From Pantoea sp. Lij88 (GTDB lineage: Bacteria > Pseudomonadota > Gammaproteobacteria > Enterobacterales > Enterobacteriaceae), in the NCBI RefSeq assembly GCF_030062155.1, contig NZ_CP118269.1, positions 310,001 to 374,000 of the forward strand: a stretch of DNA of 64,000 bases, given 5' to 3'. The translations under genes and the position numbers were made by a program. The notes below the pieces were generated by a model. The model was not told the DNA's origin. It made no database searches and saw only the letters and a program-made list of their open reading frames with translations. Positions 58,740 through 64,000 of this stretch are shown piece by piece. Position 1 is the stretch's first letter. Every line of letters begins with the position of its first letter.

Positions 58740-60245
58740 TTAGGATGCCAGAGACAGGGCCGGTTTCGCTTTCGCGGCCAGCCACTCTGCCACGCGAGCC
58801 TGCTGCTCTTTGGTCAGCCACATGCCCTGTTTGGTACGACGCCAGATAGCATCATCCAGTTCACGCACCCACTCATGCTGCACGAGGTAGCGTAACTCCG
58901 CCTCATAGAAATCGTGACCGAAGTTCTCACCCAGATCGTCCAGGCTTTTCGCACCGTTCAGCAGCGTTTCAGTGCTGCTGCCGTACGTGCGTGAGAAGTG
59001 GCGCGCCATATTTTCGGTAATGAACGGGTAACGACGACGCAGGCTGGCCGCGTAATCATCGCTGGTGCCGTTGATATTACCGCCCGGCAACACGCAGTTC
59101 TTCGTCCAGGCCGGACCGGCGTTCGGGTAGTACTTCGCCAGTTTTTCCAGCGCATGTTCCGCCAGCTTACGATAGGTGGTCAGCTTGCCGCCAAACACGG
59201 AAAGCAGCGGTGCCTGACCGTTATCGTCACGGACGTCCAGGGTGTAATCACGGGTGATCGCCTGTGGTGAATCAGACTCGTCATCACACAGCGGACGGAC
59301 ACCAGAGTAAGACCAGACGATATCGTCAGCGGTCAGCTGCTTTTTGAAGTGTCCGTTGAACACTTTCAGCAGGTACTCGGTCTCGCTGTCATCGATATGG
59401 ACGCTTTTCGGATCGCCTTTGTACTCTACGTCGGTGGTGCCGATGATAGAGAACTCATCCATCCACGGGATGACAAACACGATACGGTTATCTTCGTTCT
59501 GCAGGATATAAGCCTGCTTCTCGGTATGAACGCGCGGCACCACGATGTGGCTGCCTTTAATCAGGCGGATACCGTAAGGCGATTTCAGCTTCAGGCTGTC
59601 GTCGAACAGCTGCTTAACCCACGGGCCCGCGGCGTTGACCAGGCCTTTGGACTGCCAGGTAAAGGTTTTACCGGTATCGACATCTTCGGCTTCGACCTTC
59701 CACAGGCCGCCTTCACGCCAGGCGCGGGTCACACGGGTGCGGGTACGCACTTCGCCGCCACGCTTCACCACTTCCTGCGCGTTCAGTACCACCATGCGGG
59801 CATCATCGACCCAGCAGTCTGAATATTCGAATCCGCGCGTAATTTCCGGCTTCAGAGCCGAATCCGCGCCGAATCGCAGACTTTTACTGCCTGGCAGGCT
59901 GGTACGTTTGCCGAGATGGTCATACATAAACAGACCGGTGCGGATCATCCACGCCGGACGCAGATGCGGACGGTGCGGCAGACGGAAGCGCATCGGGAAT
60001 GCCAGATGCGGCGCCATTTTCAGCAGCACTTCACGTTCGGCCAGTGCTTCACTGACCAGACGGAATTCGTAATGTTCAAGGTAGCGCAAGCCGCCGTGAA
60101 TCAGTTTTGAACTGGCAGAGGAGGTCGCGCAAGCCAGATCCCGCGCCTCCAGCATTAACACCGACAGTCCGCGTCCTGCAGCGTCTGCTGCAATGCCGGC
60201 ACCGTTGATGCCGCCGCCGATCACGATCAGGTCTTTGGTTTCCAC
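58740..60245 (-). CDS. glpD: aerobic glycerol-3-phosphate dehydrogenase GlpD
   Basis: A 501-residue membrane-bound FAD enzyme that oxidises glycerol-3-phosphate to dihydroxyacetone phosphate and feeds electrons to ubiquinone. FAD-binding GGGINGAGIAADAAGRG is at the N-terminus; ATSSASSKLIHGGLRYLEHY and KLTTYRKLAEHAL are signature segments. The start codon is GTG, with GGAGGAG five bases upstream; a nearer ATG at 60250 is out of frame. It is divergent from glpEGR, with GlpR operators between. Confidence 0.97.
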   Translation of the reverse strand: METKDLIVIGGGINGAGIAADAAGRGLSVLMLEARDLACATSSASSKLIHGGLRYLEHYEFRLVSEALAEREVLLKMAPHLAFPMRFRLPHRPHLRPAWMIRTGLFMYDHLGKRTSLPGSKSLRFGADSALKPEITRGFEYSDCWVDDARMVVLNAQEVVKRGGEVRTRTRVTRAWREGGLWKVEAEDVDTGKTFTWQSKGLVNAAGPWVKQLFDDSLKLKSPYGIRLIKGSHIVVPRVHTEKQAYILQNEDNRIVFVIPWMDEFSIIGTTDVEYKGDPKSVHIDDSETEYLLKVFNGHFKKQLTADDIVWSYSGVRPLCDDESDSPQAITRDYTLDVRDDNGQAPLLSVFGGKLTTYRKLAEHALEKLAKYYPNAGPAWTKNCVLPGGNINGTSDDYAASLRRRYPFITENMARHFSRTYGSSTETLLNGAKSLDDLGENFGHDFYEAELRYLVQHEWVRELDDAIWRRTKQGMWLTKEQQARVAEWLAAKAKPALSLAS

Positions 60246-60258
60246 GTCATCTCCTCCG

Positions 60259-60296
60259 ATGTTCGGAATAGTTCACTAATGTTCGTTTTCGAGCAT
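60259..60296. promoter_or_regulatory. two GlpR operators between glpD and glpE
   Basis: ATGTTCG-N4-CGAGCAT (60279-60296) is a near-perfect inverted repeat of the GlpR type. A second ATGTTCGGAATAGTTCAC (60259-60276) sits right beside it, with half-sites in the same spacing. Both lie just upstream of glpD, as in E. coli. Confidence 0.8.
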
Positions 60297-60472
60297 AATC
60301 ATAATCGCAAACCAACATTGATGCCAGCTTTTAACCAGGTAAAAACATTTTTGCGTGATATAGCTAACATTCTGCCCACCAAAAAAACAGATACCCGCAA
60401 CGATTGTCAGGTTATCGGCGTGAGTTCTCGGGTTACACTACGCGCTATTGTGACGCTGTTATGAGAGATCCC

Positions 60473-60799
60473 ATGGAAACGTTCGAATGTATTGATGTGC
60501 AGCAGGCGCAGGCGCGTCTGGCGCAGGGTGCGCTGCTGGTGGATATCCGCGATCCGCAAAGTTATGCCCTTGGCCATGCGGCGGGCGCGCTGCATCTGAC
60601 CAACACCAACCTCAGCGAGTTTGTCAGTGGTGCCGACCACAGCCTGCCCGTGCTGGTGATGTGCTATCACGGCAACAGCAGCAAAAGCGCGGCACAATAT
60701 CTGCTGGGACAGGGCTTCAGTGCGGCCTACAGCATCGATGGCGGCTTTGATGCGTGGCGTGCCGCTTTCCCTCAGCAGGTTGCCCTCGGCAGTGAATAG
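60473..60799 (+). CDS. glpE: thiosulfate sulfurtransferase GlpE
   Basis: A 108-residue single-domain rhodanese. The active cysteine is Cys64 in [13 protein letters not shown], and [17 protein letters not shown] is the N-terminal rhodanese signature. It transfers sulfur from thiosulfate to cyanide or thioredoxin in vitro; the cellular role is open. ATG 60473 gives the E. coli length; the open frame upstream to 60404 lies in the promoter region. Confidence 0.96.
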   Translation: METFECIDVQQAQARLAQGALLVDIRDPQSYALGHAAGALHLTNTNLSEFVSGADHSLPVLVMCYHGNSSKSAAQYLLGQGFSAAYSIDGGFDAWRAAFPQQVALGSE

Positions 60800-60828
60800 A
60801 TGGCTGCTCGTCACATGGAGAGTTACTG

Positions 60829-61650
60829 ATGCGCATTACCCAATTTAATCAGCCGCGCATGGCGCAGGCGTTTGTTGACTACATGGCGACGCAGGGCATC
60901 ACGCTGCGTATCGAGCATGAAAATCACTACGTCATCATGCTGGATGATGAAAGCAAGATTTCAGTGGTCGAAAACGAACTTCAGCAGTTTTTACACGACC
61001 CTAACCATCCGCGCTATCAGGCTGCCAGCTGGCACAGCGGCAAGACCGACAGCGGCCTGCGCTATGAGCGCAGCAATATCTGGGCGAACATCCGCGAGCG
61101 TGCCGGTCCGCTGACCATGACCCTGATGGTGCTCTGCATCGCGGTCTTTATTCTGATGCAGATCATGGGCGATCAGGCCGTGATGGCGTGGCTCTCGTGG
61201 CCGGATGCCGACCAGCATCTTCAGGTCTGGCGCTGGTTCAGTCATGCGCTATTGCACTTTTCACTGCTGCACATCCTGTTTAATCTGATGTGGTGGTGGT
61301 ATCTGGGCGGCGTGGTTGAGAAGCGTCTTGGCAGCGGCAAACTGTTCGTGATTATGCTGATCTCGGCGCTGCTCAGCGGCTGGCTGCAGGCGAAGTTCAG
61401 CGGCATCTGGTTTGGCGGTCTGTCGGGTGTGGTCTATGCCCTGATGGGTTACTGCTGGCTGCGCGGTGAGCGCGATCCCGACAGTGGCGTCTATCTTGAA
61501 CGGGGATTGATCGGTTTTGCAGTGGTCTGGCTGGTGATTGGCTGGTTCGGCGTCTTTGGTCTGGCGATTGCCAACGCGGCGCACGTTGCCGGTCTGGTGG
61601 TCGGACTGGCGATGGCGCTGGTAGACACGCGTAACGTCACGCGTCGTTAG
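60829..61650 (+). CDS. glpG: rhomboid intramembrane serine protease GlpG
   Basis: A 273-residue inner-membrane protease with a cytoplasmic N-terminal domain (residues about 1-85) and six transmembrane helices. The catalytic pair is Ser199 in [13 protein letters not shown] and His252 in [14 protein letters not shown], close to Ser201/His254 in E. coli. [10 protein letters not shown] contributes the oxyanion site. It lies 29 bases after glpE and 30 bases before glpR. Confidence 0.97.
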   Translation: MRITQFNQPRMAQAFVDYMATQGITLRIEHENHYVIMLDDESKISVVENELQQFLHDPNHPRYQAASWHSGKTDSGLRYERSNIWANIRERAGPLTMTLMVLCIAVFILMQIMGDQAVMAWLSWPDADQHLQVWRWFSHALLHFSLLHILFNLMWWWYLGGVVEKRLGSGKLFVIMLISALLSGWLQAKFSGIWFGGLSGVVYALMGYCWLRGERDPDSGVYLERGLIGFAVVWLVIGWFGVFGLAIANAAHVAGLVVGLAMALVDTRNVTRR

Positions 61651-61680
61651 ACAGATTTAGCGGGTTAACAGGAGAGGAAC

Positions 61681-62439
61681 GTGAAGCAGACGCAACGTCA
61701 TGACGCGATTATCGATTTAGTCCGTCGCCAGGGATATGTCAGTACTGAGGAGCTGGTGGATCATTTTGAGGTCAGCCCGCAAACCATTCGTCGCGATCTC
61801 AACGATCTGGCCGATCAGAACAAGATTCAGCGCCACCACGGCGGCGCGGCGCTTCCTTCCAGCTCTGAGAATACCGCCTGGCACGATCGTAAAATGATGT
61901 GGTCAGCAGAAAAAGCGCGGATTGCGCAGCGCGTAGCCAGCCAGATCCCGGATGGGGCCACGCTGTTTATCGACATCGGCACCACGCCGGAAGCAGTGGC
62001 GCATGCCCTGCTCAACCACAGCGACTTACGCGTGGTGACCAACAACCTCAACGTCGCGATGCTGTTGATGGGCAAGCCCGATTTCCGGGTGATTATCGCA
62101 GGCGGTGAAGTCCGGACCCGCGATGGTGCGGTGATGGGGGAAGCGACGCTCGACTTTATTTCTCAGTTCCGGCTCGATTACGGCATTCTGGGGATCAGCG
62201 GCATCGACATGGATGGGTCGCTGCTGGAGTTCGACTATCACGAAGTCCGCACCAAGCGCGCCATCATCGAAAACTCACGCTGCGCGATGCTGGTGGTGGA
62301 TCACTCGAAGTTTGGCCGCAACGCCATGGTTAACCTCGGCAACATGAGTCTGCTGGACTATCTCTACACCGACAAAATGCCGCCAGCCAGCGTCATGAAA
62401 GTGATTGAGCAGCATGAGGTTCACCTCGAACTCTGCTGA
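61681..62439 (+). CDS. glpR: glycerol-3-phosphate regulon repressor GlpR (DeoR family)
   Basis: A 252-residue DeoR-type repressor released by glycerol-3-phosphate. The helix-turn-helix at residues about 18-40 is [20 protein letters not shown], and the effector domain includes [15 protein letters not shown] and [13 protein letters not shown]. The start is GTG 61681 with AGGAGAGGA just upstream. Its likely targets here are the operators at 60259-60296. A strong terminator follows. Confidence 0.97.
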   Translation: MKQTQRHDAIIDLVRRQGYVSTEELVDHFEVSPQTIRRDLNDLADQNKIQRHHGGAALPSSSENTAWHDRKMMWSAEKARIAQRVASQIPDGATLFIDIGTTPEAVAHALLNHSDLRVVTNNLNVAMLLMGKPDFRVIIAGGEVRTRDGAVMGEATLDFISQFRLDYGILGISGIDMDGSLLEFDYHEVRTKRAIIENSRCAMLVVDHSKFGRNAMVNLGNMSLLDYLYTDKMPPASVMKVIEQHEVHLELC

Positions 62440-62447
62440 TTCCTGCG

Positions 62448-62474
62448 ACGCCAGCCTCCCGGCTGGCGTTTTTC
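62448..62474 (+). terminator. glpR terminator
   Basis: ACGCCAGCC (62448-62456) and GGCTGGCGT (62461-62469) form a 9-bp stem with a 4-base loop and a run of T residues. Confidence 0.93.
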
Positions 62475-62594
62475 TTTGATTGTTGTCGCTTTTTCCCCCA
62501 CTCACGTCTTAACTTAACGGTTGCTGGCACCCGGTTGCCAGCCCGTGCGCTTTCTATTTTTGCTTCACCTCATTGCGTAACAGAAGGGAGTGAT

Positions 62595-64000
62595 ATGCCG
62601 CAGCAAAAATTTAATAAAGCCCGTTTTAACGCCGCACTGACCCGCCAGTGGCAACAGTTGAGTCTCCACTCCGCCCAGCAGATGACCCCGCACCAGGCGT
62701 GGCAGGCCATCAGCGCGGCACTGGCAGAACTGCTGGATACCCAACCGGCACCGCGACCGGCTAAGCAGCAGCGCCACGTCAACTACCTGTCGATGGAGTT
62801 TCTGATTGGTCGTCTGACCGGCAACAATCTGCTGAATCTCGGCTGGTATGACGAGGTCAAAGCGGCGCTGGCCGGGCAGCAACTGGATTTAACGGAGCTG
62901 CTGGAGCAGGAGGTCGATCCGGCACTCGGCAACGGCGGGCTGGGACGACTCGCCGCCTGCTACATGGATTCGATGGCAACGGTGGGGCAGTCCGCCACCG
63001 GCCACGGCCTGAATTATCAGTACGGCCTGTTCCGCCAGTCTTTCGATGAGGGGAAGCAGATTGAAGCGCCCGATGACTGGCAGCGCGAACGCTATCCCTG
63101 GTTCCGCCATAACGCGGCGCTGGATGTTGAGGTCGCGATGGGTGGCCGGGTAGAAAAGCAGGAAAACGGCGGGGTACGCTGGCTGCCCGATTTTACGCTG
63201 CGCGGCGAGGCGTGGGATTTGCCCGTAACCGGTTACCGCAACGGCGTGACGCTGCCGCTGCGCCTGTGGCAGGCAGTGAGTGCGCATCCGTTCGATCTTA
63301 CCGCCTTTAACGACGGCAACTTCCTGCAGGCGGAGCAGCCGGGCATTGAAGCGGCAAAACTCACCAAAGTGCTCTATCCCAATGACAACCATCAGGCCGG
63401 CAAGCGGCTGCGTCTGATGCAGCAATATTTCCAGTGCGCCTGTGCCGTGGCCGATATCCTGCGCCGTCACCATCTGGCGGGACGCAGCATTCACAGTCTG
63501 CCTGACTTCGAAGTGATTCAGCTCAACGATACCCATCCGACCATCGCCATCCCGGAGATGCTGCGCGTGCTGCTGGATGAGCATCAGCTGAGCTGGGATA
63601 AGGCGTGGCACATCACCAGCCGCTTGTTTGCTTACACCAACCACACGCTGATGCCGGAGGCGCTGGAGCGCTGGGATGAGAAGCTGATGCGCAGTCTGCT
63701 GCCGCGCCACATGTTGATCATCAAAGAGATTAATCAGCGGCTGAAAAAGCAGGTTAAGCAGCACTGGCCGGATGACAAAGCGATGTGGCACAAGCTGGCC
63801 GTGGTTGCGGACGGCCAGGTGCGGATGGCGAATCTCTGCGTCGTGAGCGGGTTCGCGGTCAACGGCGTGGCGGCGCTGCACTCCCGTCTGGTGGTCAGCG
63901 ATCTCTTCCCCGAATATCACCAGCTCTGGCCGCAAAAATTCCACAACGTCACCAACGGCATTACGCCGCGTCGCTGGCTGAAGCAGTGTAACCCGGCGCT
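62595..64000 (+). CDS. malP: maltodextrin phosphorylase MalP (5' part only)
   Basis: The frame runs from ATG 62595, preceded by AAGGGAG, to the window end without a stop: 468 of an expected 800 or so codons. It is a GT35 phosphorylase; [40 protein letters not shown] and [14 protein letters not shown] are present, and the sequence follows E. coli MalP rather than GlgP. It degrades maltodextrins to glucose-1-phosphate. The pyridoxal lysine lies beyond the edge. In E. coli malP is divergent from malT; here only 155 bases separate it from glpR on the same strand. Confidence 0.95.
   Translation, partial: MPQQKFNKARFNAALTRQWQQLSLHSAQQMTPHQAWQAISAALAELLDTQPAPRPAKQQRHVNYLSMEFLIGRLTGNNLLNLGWYDEVKAALAGQQLDLTELLEQEVDPALGNGGLGRLAACYMDSMATVGQSATGHGLNYQYGLFRQSFDEGKQIEAPDDWQRERYPWFRHNAALDVEVAMGGRVEKQENGGVRWLPDFTLRGEAWDLPVTGYRNGVTLPLRLWQAVSAHPFDLTAFNDGNFLQAEQPGIEAAKLTKVLYPNDNHQAGKRLRLMQQYFQCACAVADILRRHHLAGRSIHSLPDFEVIQLNDTHPTIAIPEMLRVLLDEHQLSWDKAWHITSRLFAYTNHTLMPEALERWDEKLMRSLLPRHMLIIKEINQRLKKQVKQHWPDDKAMWHKLAVVADGQVRMANLCVVSGFAVNGVAALHSRLVVSDLFPEYHQLWPQKFHNVTNGITPRRWLKQCNPA

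Noticed and set aside
62889..63944. 351-codon frame antisense to malP
   Set aside because: It is antisense to conserved MalP sequence. The sense frame runs off the window edge, which could hide it, but its motifs are clear.
1..64000. Search by eye for CRISPR arrays, tRNA or rRNA genes, phage genes, toxin-antitoxin pairs and defence genes
   Set aside because: No regular spaced repeats, no cloverleaf sequences and no proteins of these families were seen.

Overview
The window is a chromosomal segment of an enteric gammaproteobacterium. Gene content, gene order and protein sequence follow the Escherichia coli nikR/dcrB to malP region almost gene for gene. The accessory set is a myo-inositol catabolic cluster, a malonate decarboxylase cluster and a single liv binding protein, with no yhhX, rtc or malT. 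Together with the intergenic repeats it fits Erwiniaceae, most likely Pantoea or a close relative; the genus is an inference. The base composition is moderately GC-rich, with a few AT-rich spots.

Layout. (1) 1-8557: inositol catabolism, with the end of iolB, an RpiR-type regulator, iolC fused to a DUF2090 domain, and divergent iolD-iolG-iolE. (2) 8607-14846: conserved housekeeping genes dcrB, yhhQ, tusA, zntA, yhhN, yhhM, yhhL and rsmD; zntA has a textbook ZntR promoter. (3) 15079-19498: ftsY-ftsE-ftsX and rpoH. (4) 19559-30914: panM, the branched-chain amino acid ABC transporter livKHMGF, the glycerol-3-phosphate ABC transporter ugpBAECQ behind a tandem Pho box, and yhhA. (5) 31121-37307: ggt, the iron-stress small RNA RyhB with its Fur box, pirin yhhW, and gluconate genes gntR, gntK and gntU. 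(6) 37332-40169: a small AT-rich pair of membrane-protein genes, yhgN and asd. (7) 40858-50287: the complete glycogen operon glgBXCAP. (8) 50509-58481: the malonate decarboxylase locus mdcABCDEFGH with convergent mdcR, sitting between glgP and glpD. (9) 58740-64000: glpD, divergent glpEGR, and the first 468 codons of malP, cut by the window edge.

How the parts work together. Iol enzymes convert myo-inositol toward central metabolism. Ugp brings in glycerophosphodiesters and glycerol-3-phosphate under phosphate starvation, UgpQ hydrolyses the diesters, and GlpD oxidises the glycerol-3-phosphate. Gnt feeds gluconate into 6-phosphogluconate. Glg and MalP make and degrade storage and maltodextrin glucans. 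Mdc lets the cell use malonate as a carbon source.

I found no phage, insertion sequence, CRISPR, toxin-antitoxin or recognisable defence system, and nothing that is clearly an undescribed multi-gene system. The least explained items are a structured palindromic intergenic repeat present twice (1864-2062 and 32923-33043), a second structured intergenic element (25281-25429), a tandem repeat in the acidic domain of FtsY, an AT-rich membrane-protein gene pair, and a possible 36-residue gene between asd and glgB.
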